A stretch of 63,885 nucleotides of DNA. Source: CBDUQP01 sp965369385 (lineage in GTDB: Bacteria; Planctomycetota; Phycisphaerae; SM23-33). Positions 26,044 to 34,855 of the stretch are shown here, piece after piece. Made by a program: the position numbers and the translations under genes. Below the pieces are notes generated by a model. The model did not search any database. It had not been told where the DNA came from and was given only the letters and a program-made list of their open reading frames with translations. Each line of letters starts with the position of its first letter. The first letter of the stretch is position 1. The DNA is taken from positions 1 through 63,885 of the forward strand of contig CBDUQP010000003.1 of NCBI GenBank assembly GCA_965369385.1, written 5' to 3'.

Positions 26044-26073
26044 ACGGGCTCGTCGCGCGCGGCGGGCCCGTTT
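26044..26073 (+). terminator. Weak terminator or attenuator between gap and pgk
   Basis: ACGGGC (26044-26049) pairs with GCCCGT (26066-26071), but only a short T-run follows, so read-through into pgk is likely. Confidence 0.4.
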
Positions 26074-26127
26074 GACTGTCTGGTTTGTACGCAGTTTGCA
26101 GTTACCCGTAGATAAGGAAACTATCCA

Positions 26128-27336
26128 ATGGCTACCAAGACAATCAATGATATCGATGTGCAGGGCAAGAAGGTCTTCATGCGTGTTGACTTCAACGTCC
26201 CGCTGGCCGATGGCGTGGTTACGAATGACCGGCGTATCGCACTGGCATTGCCTTCGATCAAGATGGTCATCGAAGCTGGCGGCAAGCTGGTTCTTGCCAG
26301 CCATCTCGGACGTCCCAAGGGCGAAGCAAAGCCTGAGTTCTCCCTGAAGCCCGCTGCCGACAGGCTCGCAGAGCTTCTCGGCCAGGAAGTTAAGCTCGGC
26401 CCCGCAGACGTCGCAGGCGCGGAAGCAAAGGCAATGGCCGACGCACTTAAGCCGGGTGAAGTTCTGCTGCTTGAGAACGTTCGCTACGATGCACGCGAAG
26501 ACAGCAAAGATGAAGCTGCTGTCATGGAATACGCCAAAGACCTGGCCGCGATGGGCGAAGTCTACGTTAATGATGCCTTTGGTACCTGCCACCGCAAGCA
26601 CGCAAGCATGTGGGGCGTTCCGCAGGTCATTAATGGAAAGGGCGGCGCGGCTGTGGCTGGGTGCCTGGTGGAGAAGGAAATCAGGTATCTCAGCGAAGCG
26701 GTCGCCGAGCCTGCTCGCCCGTTCGTAGCCATTTTGGGCGGGGCGAAGGTTTCCGACAAGATCAAGCTCATCTCCTCGCTGCTGGGCAAGGTCGACAAAA
26801 TCCTCATCGGCGGAGCAATGGCCTACACGCTGCTCAAGAGCAAGGGTGTGAGCGTTGGCACTTCACTGGTGGAAGAAGAGCAGGTGGAGAACATGAAGTC
26901 GCTGCTGGCTGATGCCGGCGACAAGATCATGCTGCCTTGCGATCATACTGTTACAGATGATTTCGCCGCGGGCAAACCCCAGGCGATTGCGGATGTCAAT
27001 ATTCCCGATGGTCTGATGGGTATGGATATCGGTTCTGCCAGTATCGAAGCGTTCTGCGCTGAGGTGATGGCAGCCAAGACGGTTGTCTGGAACGGACCGA
27101 TGGGAGTTTTTGAGCGTGATGAATATGCTGCGGGCACCAAGGCGGTGGCTGAGGCAGTCGCCAACGCTACCGATGGCGGCGGGGTCAGTGTGATTGGCGG
27201 TGGAGATTCGGCGGCGGCTGTCGAGCAGATGGGTCTGGATGATCGCATGACGCATGTTTCCACAGGTGGTGGTGCCAGCTTGACTTACCTCGAAGGCAAG
27301 CCCATGCCCCCAATCGAAGTTCTTGACCGCGACTAG
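26128..27336 (+). CDS. pgk: Phosphoglycerate kinase
   Basis: A protein of 402 residues with GATAAGGAAA upstream. It transfers phosphate from 1,3-bisphosphoglycerate to ADP. Typical segments are present: KKVFMRVDFNVPL, LASHLGRPKG (substrate arginines), FVAILGGAKVSDKI, and in the C-terminal nucleotide domain WNGPMGVFE and VIGGGDSAAA plus HVSTGGGASL. Length is normal for a bacterial enzyme. It follows gap and precedes rpe, forming a sugar-phosphate cluster. Confidence 0.97.
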   Translation: MATKTINDIDVQGKKVFMRVDFNVPLADGVVTNDRRIALALPSIKMVIEAGGKLVLASHLGRPKGEAKPEFSLKPAADRLAELLGQEVKLGPADVAGAEAKAMADALKPGEVLLLENVRYDAREDSKDEAAVMEYAKDLAAMGEVYVNDAFGTCHRKHASMWGVPQVINGKGGAAVAGCLVEKEIRYLSEAVAEPARPFVAILGGAKVSDKIKLISSLLGKVDKILIGGAMAYTLLKSKGVSVGTSLVEEEQVENMKSLLADAGDKIMLPCDHTVTDDFAAGKPQAIADVNIPDGLMGMDIGSASIEAFCAEVMAAKTVVWNGPMGVFERDEYAAGTKAVAEAVANATDGGGVSVIGGGDSAAAVEQMGLDDRMTHVSTGGGASLTYLEGKPMPPIEVLDRD

Positions 27337-27528
27337 CTTGCTAATGTTGCGCTGGGGTGCTTGGATGTTGCAAGATTCTGGCTTGTAAGCTATTGCAGGC
27401 AGGCGAGTATCTGACAATTGCCTGTTGCATGGCACCGGCGAAATATGGAAAATATATGGACCCCACTGAGCCCAGCGGCCGGCGCGTGAGCGGATCGGTC
27501 GGTGGGTTCTTGGCTAACTGAGAGTGAT

Positions 27529-28251
27529 ATGAGTGTAAGAGGAAGTAATCCCTGGCCGAAGCTTTGTCGAGGTGCCTTGATGGCACCTTCGCTGCTCGCG
27601 TGTGATTTCACAGGCATGGGCAAGCAGATCGATCAGGTAATATCTGGCGGCGCGGATGTTCTTCATTTTGATGTGATGGACGGCCATCTTGTGACGAATC
27701 TTTCGATGGGTCCGCCCGTGATGGCATCGGTGCGTAATTACACCGATTGCCCGCTGGACGTGCATCTGATGCTGACGGATCCGGCATACTATATAGAGAG
27801 TTTTGCCGAGGCCGGCGCCGATAGTATTACGTTCCACATAGAAGCCACCGATGAGCCGGCCAGGCTGATTGCCCGTCTTCGGGAGCTGGGCCTGGGCGTT
27901 GGCATAACGATGAAGCCGGGAACTCCCGCAAGTTCGATTGCCGATGTAATTGGTGATGTGGACATGGTACTGGTGATGACGGTCGAGCCGGGTTATGGCG
28001 GGCAGGCTTTCATGGATGATATGTTGGACAAGGTTCGTGAAATACGCAGCCAGTTGCGGCCTGACCAGCGTTTGCAGGTGGATGGCGGGATCGGAGCAAA
28101 GACGATCAAGCGTTGCTGGGATGCGGGTGCGGATGTGTTCGTGGCGGGCAATAGCGTTTTCAGGGCCGACGACATTGCCCGGGCTATTGGCGATATTCGA
28201 GGCGAAATCGGCCCGGAAGGGTTGGCGGAAAAGAGCCCTTGCAGGTCGTAA
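27529..28251 (+). CDS. rpe: Ribulose-phosphate 3-epimerase
   Basis: A TIM-barrel enzyme that interconverts ribulose 5-phosphate and xylulose 5-phosphate. It is 240 residues from ATG 27529; a second ATG at 27580 has a GAGGTG site and would start directly at MAPSLLACDF, so the start is uncertain. Metal and catalytic motifs are intact: LHFDVMDGHLV, CPLDVHLML, TVEPGYGGQAF and QVDGGI. A short extension follows the usual end. It is followed 19 bases later by a degenerate phosphatase homologue and then accD. Confidence 0.93.
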   Translation: MSVRGSNPWPKLCRGALMAPSLLACDFTGMGKQIDQVISGGADVLHFDVMDGHLVTNLSMGPPVMASVRNYTDCPLDVHLMLTDPAYYIESFAEAGADSITFHIEATDEPARLIARLRELGLGVGITMKPGTPASSIADVIGDVDMVLVMTVEPGYGGQAFMDDMLDKVREIRSQLRPDQRLQVDGGIGAKTIKRCWDAGADVFVAGNSVFRADDIARAIGDIRGEIGPEGLAEKSPCRS

Positions 28252-28270
28252 TGGTCGGAAGCGATTGCTT

Positions 28271-28840
28271 ATGATGAAGCTATATGTCATTCGGACTGGG
28301 CAGACTACCTGGGAAGCTGAAGACAGGTTTGAGTCTGTTGCCGGTGCCCCGCTTAGTGAAGAGGGCAAGAAGGCTATCGGTCTAGCCGGTGCGGAATTTG
28401 AAAGCCTGGACATAAAGGCCATCTACACGGGCGGAGGCGAGGCCGAATGCGAAACGGCGGATATTCTCGCCAAAGCGCTGAAGCTGAAGGTTCGAGCCGA
28501 GGAAGGGCTCCACGAAATAGACTACGGTCTATGGCAGGGCATTACCGGCGCAGAGCTGAAACGCCGGCATCCCAAGGTGCATCGCCAGTGGATCGATAGT
28601 CCTGCGGATGTTCGTCCATCCGGCGGCGAGACTCTGCTTGAGGCGCAGGAACGAGTGAAGGCAGTCTTGAAGCAGATATTGAAGAAGCACAAGTCTGGTG
28701 CGGTGTTATTTGTGATGCGCCCGGTGGTGCTTAGCCTTATGCAGTGCCTGATGACCAAGAGTGATGTCGGGTCTATTTGGGATAACTTGAACGAAGGATT
28801 CACATGGGGCAGTTACGAGATGGATGCCCAATCGTTGTGA
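28271..28840 (+). CDS. Histidine-phosphatase-fold protein with lost catalytic residues
   Basis: A protein of 189 residues (ATG 28271 behind GGAAG; a second ATG at 28274). The overall pattern is that of phosphoglycerate mutase-like phosphatases: the start KLYVIRTGQTTWE, the central IYTGGGEAECETADIL, the EGLHEIDYGLWQG segment, SGGETLLEAQERV, and a final strand. The catalytic positions are altered. The RHG motif reads Arg-Thr-Gly; the 'SxLxRAxxTA' arginine is replaced; and the second histidine ('VSHG') reads Val-Met-Arg-Pro. Only the first arginine and the acidic residue of the middle motif remain. It is therefore probably a pseudo-enzyme, perhaps binding a phosphorylated ligand. The frame is intact, so it is not an ordinary pseudogene. 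Confidence 0.8.
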   Translation: MMKLYVIRTGQTTWEAEDRFESVAGAPLSEEGKKAIGLAGAEFESLDIKAIYTGGGEAECETADILAKALKLKVRAEEGLHEIDYGLWQGITGAELKRRHPKVHRQWIDSPADVRPSGGETLLEAQERVKAVLKQILKKHKSGAVLFVMRPVVLSLMQCLMTKSDVGSIWDNLNEGFTWGSYEMDAQSL

Positions 28841-28850
28841 GATAGAGGAT

Positions 28851-29723
28851 ATGATGACAGGCATAGACCCGCATCCGGCCAGCCCATATGATGGTTTGCG
28901 ATTTGAAGGCCCTGCTGTCAGGGAGAAACGCGATATCCCCGATGGTTTGTGGATGAGTTGCCCCAAGTGCGATGAGATGTTGTATCGCAAGGTTGTCGCC
29001 GACAATCAGGAAGTGTGCCCCAAGTGCGAGCACCACTTTCGCCTGAATGCCAACGGCAGGATTATCCAGCTTGCGGACTCCGACAGTTTCGAAGAGTTAT
29101 TCGGGAATATCGGACCGTCTGATCCGCTGAAGTTCGAGTGGGCCGGCAAGACGCTTGCGGATCGAATCGCCAAGGAGCAGGCCAAGACCGGTAATCTCGA
29201 AGGTGCCAAGACAGGCGTAGCCTACATCCGAGGCCGTCGCGTGGCGCTGGGAATAATGGATGGTGACTGGCTGATGGGCTCGCTTGGTTCTGTTGTGGGT
29301 GAGAAGCTTACACTGTTGATAGAACTCGCCACCGCCGAAAAGCTCCCGCTGGTTATCGTGAGCATGTCAGGCGGTGCCAGGATGCATGAAGGCGCTTGCA
29401 GCCTAATGCAGATGGCGAAAACGTCGGCTGCGCTGGCGAGATATGACGACAAGGATGGCCTGTATATTTCTGTGCTCAGCGACCCGACCATGGGCGGCAC
29501 GACCGCCAGTTTTGCGATGCTTGGCGATGTTATCATAGCCGAGCCCGAGGCGCTGATCGGATTTGCCGGACAGCGTGTTATTGCCAATACTATCAAGGCA
29601 GAATTGCCCGAGGGTTTCCAGCAGGCCGAGTTCCTTCTTGAGCACGGATTCATTGATATGATAGTCCATCGTCATGATCTTGGTAGTGAGATCGCAAGAC
29701 TGATTGACTACTGTGGCCAGTAG
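28851..29723 (+). CDS. accD: Acetyl-CoA carboxylase carboxyltransferase beta subunit
   Basis: A protein of 290 residues from ATG 28851 (a second ATG at 28854; AGAGGAT upstream). It forms the carboxyltransferase with AccA and makes malonyl-CoA for fatty-acid synthesis. The N-terminal zinc ribbon is CPKCDEMLYRK followed by CPKCEHHFRL. The crotonase-type domain has VSMSGGARMHEGACSLMQM and DPTMGGTTASFAMLGD. The length is normal. accA is not in the window. It begins only ten bases after the pseudo-phosphatase gene, so the two are probably co-transcribed. Confidence 0.95.
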   Translation: MMTGIDPHPASPYDGLRFEGPAVREKRDIPDGLWMSCPKCDEMLYRKVVADNQEVCPKCEHHFRLNANGRIIQLADSDSFEELFGNIGPSDPLKFEWAGKTLADRIAKEQAKTGNLEGAKTGVAYIRGRRVALGIMDGDWLMGSLGSVVGEKLTLLIELATAEKLPLVIVSMSGGARMHEGACSLMQMAKTSAALARYDDKDGLYISVLSDPTMGGTTASFAMLGDVIIAEPEALIGFAGQRVIANTIKAELPEGFQQAEFLLEHGFIDMIVHRHDLGSEIARLIDYCGQ

Positions 29724-29983
29724 GACGGGCCGAGACTTCATCTCTCCGAGCAGACGAGCATAGAAACGGCAGGTCGATAGCAAAGTGTTGTCGACCGGTT
29801 GTTTTCATGCCCGCAGACTGTTCATTTCTTATGCGAGCGATCATGGCATTATGTCGCAAGGTTATTTGCATCAACTGTCCAGATAGTTGGTTTCAGGCAG
29901 GTAAGGTGTGTATTATTACCTTACTTGGAGCAAGGATTCGGTGAGTGTATTGTTTTTGGCGGTGACGCCTCGGGAGAAGCGGA

Positions 29984-30979
29984 GTGAGTAGATATATTGT
30001 CCAACACATCCTTGCCTTGGTTCTACTCTTGGCGGTCGTGGCAACATGTACAGTCATGTTTAACGGATACATGTCTGTCGAGAGCCCAAAGAGGGCGAAG
30101 GTGAATCCGCATCTGATCGTCTTATTACCTGGCAAGGTAGACTTCTTTGAAGTTGAGACGATAGGGATTGTCAAGGCGGCTGACGAGTATGGGCTGAGTG
30201 TTGACATTCGCTACGCTGACTGGAGCGCCGAGACGCAACTCAAGCAGGTGGCTGATGCTGTAGCAGCCAAGCCTGACATGATTTGCCTTTGCGCCGCAGA
30301 CGCGGAGAAGCTTAAGGACGCGGCAAGGATATGTGCGGCGGCAGATATACCGCTTATGACATTCACGAATGCTATTGGGCCTGATCCTCAAGGATGGCTT
30401 CCGGGTGTCTTGACCCATGTGGGGAGGAACGAGGAAGATAGCGGTCGGATTCTAGGCAGAATGGTTCTGCATCTGATGGGTGATGATGCGGCCAGGCCGG
30501 TCAGGATTGTACTGATTCAGGGGGCACAGGGCACTGCTCCGCAGCGGCTTCGCGAGCGGGGGTTTAAGGAGATAGCCTCACAACACGTGAACTGGAAGAT
30601 CGTTCACAGCCAGTGCATTAATGGGTGGAGTCGCGAAGCGGCCGCAACGGCAGTAAAGGAGTTTTGTGACGCTGGAGGCAAGACGGACATCATAGTAGCC
30701 CAGTGGGGCCTTGGGGCACTTGCTGTCGTTGAAGGTCTTACGGCTGCGAATGTGTCAGGCGTTAAGGTAGTAGGCCTTGAGTTGAACAAAGAGATGTTGC
30801 CTGCGATAAGAGACGGGAGGATTTCTTACACCACTCATTTTTCGGTCGTGGAAGAGGGATTCCTGGCCATCAAGGCGGCGGCAAGGTTCTGTCGCGGGGA
30901 ATATGTTGAGCCTTTTGTGGCGATCCGGCAGCAATGGGTTAACGCGGAGAACGTTGACGAGTGTGATCTTGAGTTCTGA
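29984..30979 (+). CDS. Membrane-anchored periplasmic sugar-binding protein (LacI/ribose-binding fold)
   Basis: A protein of 331 residues starting at GTG 29984 with GGGAG seven bases upstream. An N-terminal membrane segment (QHILALVLLLAVVATCTVMF) leads into a type I periplasmic-binding fold (Peripla_BP_4-like), with GWLPGVLTHVGRNEEDSGRI and GWSREAAATAVKEFCD matching the ligand-contact regions. There is no helix-turn-helix, so it is not a repressor. No ABC permease or ATPase gene is near, and no lipobox cysteine is evident. It may deliver sugar to a transporter elsewhere or act as a sensor. Confidence 0.78.
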   Translation: MSRYIVQHILALVLLLAVVATCTVMFNGYMSVESPKRAKVNPHLIVLLPGKVDFFEVETIGIVKAADEYGLSVDIRYADWSAETQLKQVADAVAAKPDMICLCAADAEKLKDAARICAAADIPLMTFTNAIGPDPQGWLPGVLTHVGRNEEDSGRILGRMVLHLMGDDAARPVRIVLIQGAQGTAPQRLRERGFKEIASQHVNWKIVHSQCINGWSREAAATAVKEFCDAGGKTDIIVAQWGLGALAVVEGLTAANVSGVKVVGLELNKEMLPAIRDGRISYTTHFSVVEEGFLAIKAAARFCRGEYVEPFVAIRQQWVNAENVDECDLEF

Positions 30980-31040
30980 GCGATCGGTTCACAGCCGGGC
31001 CATGACGGCATTGTCTGATAGCTGACTCGCGTGGACCATT

Positions 31041-31076
31041 AGAAACGCCCCCGCAGTGTTGCTGCGAGGGCGTGTT
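31041..31076 (-). terminator. Terminator of the RNase E/G gene
   Basis: The arms ACGCCC..CGCA (31045-31054) and TGCG..GGGCGT (31062-31073) form a long stem between convergent genes. On the minus strand GTTTCT follows. It could serve both directions. Confidence 0.65.
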
Positions 31077-31104
31077 GTGATAATAGGCTGTCGTTGTTTT
31101 CGAA

Positions 31105-33630
31105 TCAGTCGTTATCTTTGAAGCCCATAGCTTCAAGCAGTGATTTGGGCTGTTGCGGTCTGGTAGCGGGTTTTGGCTTCTCGGCCTTCATGTCTATTGG
31201 AGGAAGGTTACTGATATCAGGGACGGCTGCGGTTTTGGGGGTCTGCTCAACGGTTCTTTTGGCAGACTTCGCAGCCACCTTCTTCTTCGCCGTCTTTTTT
31301 GCCACTTTCTTTACGGTCGTCTTATCTGCTGCGGAATCATCAGCACTTTTCTCGGATTCTTTTGCAGCAGTGTCTTTTGCCACTTTCTTCGTGGTTTTCT
31401 TAGCAGTCGTTTTTGCCGCAGGCCTTCTTGTGCGCTTGGGCTTGGCGGGCTTGGCTTGTTCGTCGCCTCCAGGTGTTTGCTGTGCAGGCTCGGGTTTCCT
31501 GGCGGGTTCTTTAGCGGTTGTTTCCGCAGGCCTATCGATAGGTTTCTCCGCAGGTTTGCCCGAGTCCTTTGGCTTGGTGGCATCTTGTGGGGTCTCTGTT
31601 ATAGACGGCTTGGATGTGTCCGCCGTTTCCGCCGGCTGGGTGTTTGCGGCTTCAGCAGCCTTCTTGGCGGATCTTTTTCTTCCGCCTCGTCTGCGGCGTT
31701 TCTTTGCCGGAGCCGCTTCTGGGGTCTGTTCGCTTTCGCCAGAGCCTTCTTGTTGTTTGTCGTCGGTTTGGACAGTGGTCTCGGCCTGCACTTGCGGTGC
31801 TGGCGTCTCTTTGTCGGCTTGCTGCGGGGAGTCAGCTTCAGTGGCGCTGGTTTCGGTTGTGGCGTCGGATTTCTTATGACGCCGGCCTCCTCGTCTGCCA
31901 CGCCTGCCGCGGCGTTTCTTGCCGTTTGTTTCGCCTTCTGCAGGAGCGCCTTCCTCTTGGGCCGTTTCGACCTGAGGATCTTGCTGTTCCTGAACTTCCG
32001 TAGTCTCTTCGTCTTCATCATCTTCTTTGTCGAGTTCGACGAGTGTTTGATTCAACGCCAGTGTGTGCAGCTTGGGATGCTTGTCCTTGGTGAAATGGTG
32101 GGAATCCCACGCTACTTTGCTTCCGCGGCTATTGGTGCAGGCTGCCTCCACCTCGCCGCCGGTGAGCGACTCATTGGCGATAATGGAAATCACGTTTCCG
32201 GTCTCTTTTTCCATTCGGGCGATTTCCTGACGCTCGATGTTCAGGAGATGCTCCGCGACGAGAGCGGAGACCGATACCTGTATGGCATGTACGTTCTCGT
32301 TAGCGCATATCCGCTGGAGCAATCGCATCACAACCAGTGCCTGGGACTCTTCACTCTTGATAAGGCCCGTTCCGTCGCAATGGGTGCAAGGGCGGTAGAT
32401 ACTTCGTTGCAGCGGCGGTCCGAGTCTCTGGCGGGTCATTTGGAGTGTGCCGAATGCATTGATCTGGGCAAGTTTCGACTTGGCCCGGTCATCTTTCATC
32501 TCGTCTCTAAGCGTCTTTTCGATTGTGCGGCGATTCTTTTCCTCGCGCATATCGATGAAGTCCAGCACCACCACACCGCCGAGGTCCCGCAGTCGCAGTT
32601 GAAGGGCGATTTCCTTGGCGGCTTCGAGGTTGGTGTTCAGGGCGGAGGATTCGGCATCGCGGTGTTCGCGACTTTTCCCGCTGTTAACGTCGATTGCCAC
32701 AAGTGCCTCGGTGGAATCGATTACGATCGATCCGCCGGCCGGCAGGTCCACTCGCCTGGAGTAAACTTTTTCTATTTCTTCTTCGAGTCCGGCTTCGTAG
32801 AACAGTCCTTCGCCACCGGTGTAGAATTCCACGCTATGTTTTGTTCGCGGCATTGCCAGTTGCAGGAACTCATTTACGCGTTCGGCGACGTTTTTCTGAT
32901 CACAAATGATCCGCTCAATGCTGCTGTTATAGATATCTCGTATGGTGCGGATTACGAGATCGGACTCCCGGTATATCTCGGCCGGTGAGGGGTTGGAGGC
33001 GATCTGCTTGTTGACGGCTTTCCACAATCTGAGCAGGTAGTTCAGATCTCGCTGGAGCTCCCGCTTGTTGCGGTCGACACCGGCAGTGCGAACGATGAAT
33101 CCCATATCTTGGGGTAGTTTCAGTTCGCTGAGTGCCTTGCGTGCGGAGGCTCGGGCATCGTCGTCCTCAACCTTTCGGGAAACGCCCAGTTTGGTCATAT
33201 TGGGCATCATGACCAGCATTCTTCCGGGGATCGAAAGGTAAGTGGTGAGGGTCGGTCCTTTGGTTCCGATTCCCTCTTTGGTCATCTGTACAACAACTTC
33301 CTGCCCGCGTTTGAGGCAATCCTGCATCGCCGGGCGACTTCTGTGGGATGTTTTGCATCCGACAGCTTCGGAAGCTGCGCGTTGCCCCTTGGGGAAGTAT
33401 TGTGGATGAAGGTCGGAGATGTGGAGGAATCCGTTCTTGCTCAGTCCGAAGTCGACAAAGGCAGCTTGGATGGATTGTTCCACATTTGTTATGCGTCCCT
33501 TGTAGATATTTCCGACACGGGAAGCATTAGAAGCTCTTTCTATGTAGAGCTCCTCCAGTTTGTTGTTGTCCACGATCGCGATCCGGCATTCATGCCCAGA
33601 CGTGGAGTTAATCAGCATTTCTCTGCTCAT
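31105..33630 (-). CDS. rng: Ribonuclease E/G
   Basis: A protein of 841 residues from the ATG at 33630, where MSREMLINSTSGHECRIAIV matches the family start; an upstream in-frame start at 33714 adds unrelated residues. The order is an S1 RNA-binding domain (about 35-125), a 5'-sensor/RNase H-like core, and catalytic aspartates in LVAIDVNSGK (about 311) and VVLDFIDMREEK (about 354). The zinc-link motif CTHCDGTG lies near 418. From about 540 onward comes a disordered tail rich in Lys, Ala, Pro, Glu and Thr. It takes part in RNA processing and decay; the tail probably acts as a scaffold as in long RNase E. The radical-SAM-linked gene lies 64 bases upstream. Confidence 0.93.
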   Translation of the reverse strand: MSREMLINSTSGHECRIAIVDNNKLEELYIERASNASRVGNIYKGRITNVEQSIQAAFVDFGLSKNGFLHISDLHPQYFPKGQRAASEAVGCKTSHRSRPAMQDCLKRGQEVVVQMTKEGIGTKGPTLTTYLSIPGRMLVMMPNMTKLGVSRKVEDDDARASARKALSELKLPQDMGFIVRTAGVDRNKRELQRDLNYLLRLWKAVNKQIASNPSPAEIYRESDLVIRTIRDIYNSSIERIICDQKNVAERVNEFLQLAMPRTKHSVEFYTGGEGLFYEAGLEEEIEKVYSRRVDLPAGGSIVIDSTEALVAIDVNSGKSREHRDAESSALNTNLEAAKEIALQLRLRDLGGVVVLDFIDMREEKNRRTIEKTLRDEMKDDRAKSKLAQINAFGTLQMTRQRLGPPLQRSIYRPCTHCDGTGLIKSEESQALVVMRLLQRICANENVHAIQVSVSALVAEHLLNIERQEIARMEKETGNVISIIANESLTGGEVEAACTNSRGSKVAWDSHHFTKDKHPKLHTLALNQTLVELDKEDDEDEETTEVQEQQDPQVETAQEEGAPAEGETNGKKRRGRRGRRGGRRHKKSDATTETSATEADSPQQADKETPAPQVQAETTVQTDDKQQEGSGESEQTPEAAPAKKRRRRGGRKRSAKKAAEAANTQPAETADTSKPSITETPQDATKPKDSGKPAEKPIDRPAETTAKEPARKPEPAQQTPGGDEQAKPAKPKRTRRPAAKTTAKKTTKKVAKDTAAKESEKSADDSAADKTTVKKVAKKTAKKKVAAKSAKRTVEQTPKTAAVPDISNLPPIDMKAEKPKPATRPQQPKSLLEAMGFKDND

Positions 33631-33694
33631 AGCGTTACCAATCCTTGCGTGTTGAGTGCAATGACGACGCCGCTGGGCGGATACGTTGCTGGTC

Positions 33695-34477
33695 TCAATT
33701 GTCTGCTTGTTCAATTCCTTCGTATATAACGTCAGTGCGAATCAGTCCGGCCAGTTCTTTCACAGGGTCAAGCCCTAACATATCCAGGATTTCTCCGGGC
33801 CTGGCCCAGATGTCTCCTTGTGGAACCTGTTGCCAGCAAAGTGTATCGCACTGAACGCTCAGGTCGCAGACAAGCAGTTTGAGGTCCAGTTGTCTCGTTT
33901 GCGGTGGGCGATCGCGACGTTTCGAAGCGCGCGTGCGCTCGATCAAAAACTCCTCGGCGGAGTCGAAATGTCCAATCGCACCGCTTACGGTGGCGAGCTG
34001 GTCTGTCGATAAACGCAGTTTGTATTTGCAGACAATCGGTCGAATGGTTCGACGGGGGCCCAGCTCAATCGCCTTGGCGAAGGACATGCCTTCGGGCGTG
34101 TGATCATTGAGTGAACTGAGTAGATCGTCCCGTGCAATCTGTGAATCCAATTCGATTGTCAGCAGATCTTCCTTGCTGGATATCCCCACAGGGCGGGGAG
34201 GTATCAGCGAGAAGATCGGCCTGGGGTTGAACCCCTGCGAACAGCGTATCGGAAGTCCGGCCCGCACCAGGAGCCTTTCGATGTTGCGCATCATGTCATG
34301 ATGCGACAAGAATCGAAGGTCCCCATCGACGGTTAACCAAAGTGCCCATCGGTGCGGCAATGCAGTCACGTTCCTTTCGGTCTTTGTTCTGGCTACGTTT
34401 CTTCGCCCCGTAACACTCTTTGTGTTTGGCGAAGATCGTATGCAATAGTTTGTTTCCGGTGTGAACACCGGTGTCAT
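33695..34477 (-). CDS. Radical SAM-linked protein (TIGR03936/DUF2344)
   Basis: A protein of up to 260 residues. The conserved start of the family, WALWLTVDGDLRFLSHHDMM followed by ERLLVRAGLPIRCSQGFNPR, begins at residue 44, so the true start may be nearer 34380; no strong ribosome site decides it. FSLIPPRPVGISSKEDLL is also typical. The protein usually sits beside a radical SAM gene and rng (RNase G). Here only rng is present, directly downstream. Its biochemical role is unknown. A 54-base repeat lies 63 bases upstream. Confidence 0.82.
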   Translation of the reverse strand: MTPVFTPETNYCIRSSPNTKSVTGRRNVARTKTERNVTALPHRWALWLTVDGDLRFLSHHDMMRNIERLLVRAGLPIRCSQGFNPRPIFSLIPPRPVGISSKEDLLTIELDSQIARDDLLSSLNDHTPEGMSFAKAIELGPRRTIRPIVCKYKLRLSTDQLATVSGAIGHFDSAEEFLIERTRASKRRDRPPQTRQLDLKLLVCDLSVQCDTLCWQQVPQGDIWARPGEILDMLGLDPVKELAGLIRTDVIYEGIEQADN

Positions 34478-34855
34478 AATTCGCTGGTACTCTGTAACAG
34501 AGATTCTGTCGGTTCTTAGTACTCGTAAGTCGTTGCCTGCCCGCTATTGCGGACAGGTTACTAGCTGACAATCTTTCTGTTACAGACTACTAGTCACGAT
34601 CTACCGTTGTTGCGTATGACGTGGTGCGGGTCGTGACGTTCGGCAAGATACTGTGGCTGGAATATCTGATCCCATCCGGCAGTAATCCCACCGGTTCAAA
34701 AATCGGCAAGCCAATTACCTCTTTCGGTGGTGCTCGGCTGCGTTGTTAATTTCAATGCTAATGCTATGTCTCGGCACAAATGCCGGACAATGCCCTGGTT
34801 ACTGTACAGGGCAGAAAAACGACTGGCGAATTTTCGAGTCCGCCGGCCGGGAAAA
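34478..34855. other. Intergenic region, 378 bp, with a palindrome and a long repeat
   Basis: Holds a 13-base palindrome, CTCTGT-A-ACAGAG, near 34491-34503, and copy A of a 54-base repeat at 34541-34594. The remaining 260 bases to the end of ptsI show nothing I can name. Confidence 0.4.
34541..34594. repeat. 54-base imperfect direct repeat, copy A
   Basis: Aligns without gaps to 37700-37753 at 43 of 54 positions. It contains the hairpin CCGC-AATA-GCGG (minus strand) and the shared segment CTGTTACAG..CTACTAGT. Confidence 0.65.

Noticed and set aside
31153..32988. 611-codon plus-strand frame opposite the RNase E/G gene
   Set aside because: It is a Cys/Phe/Leu/Arg-rich shadow of the Lys/Ala/Pro tail and RNase core on the minus strand.
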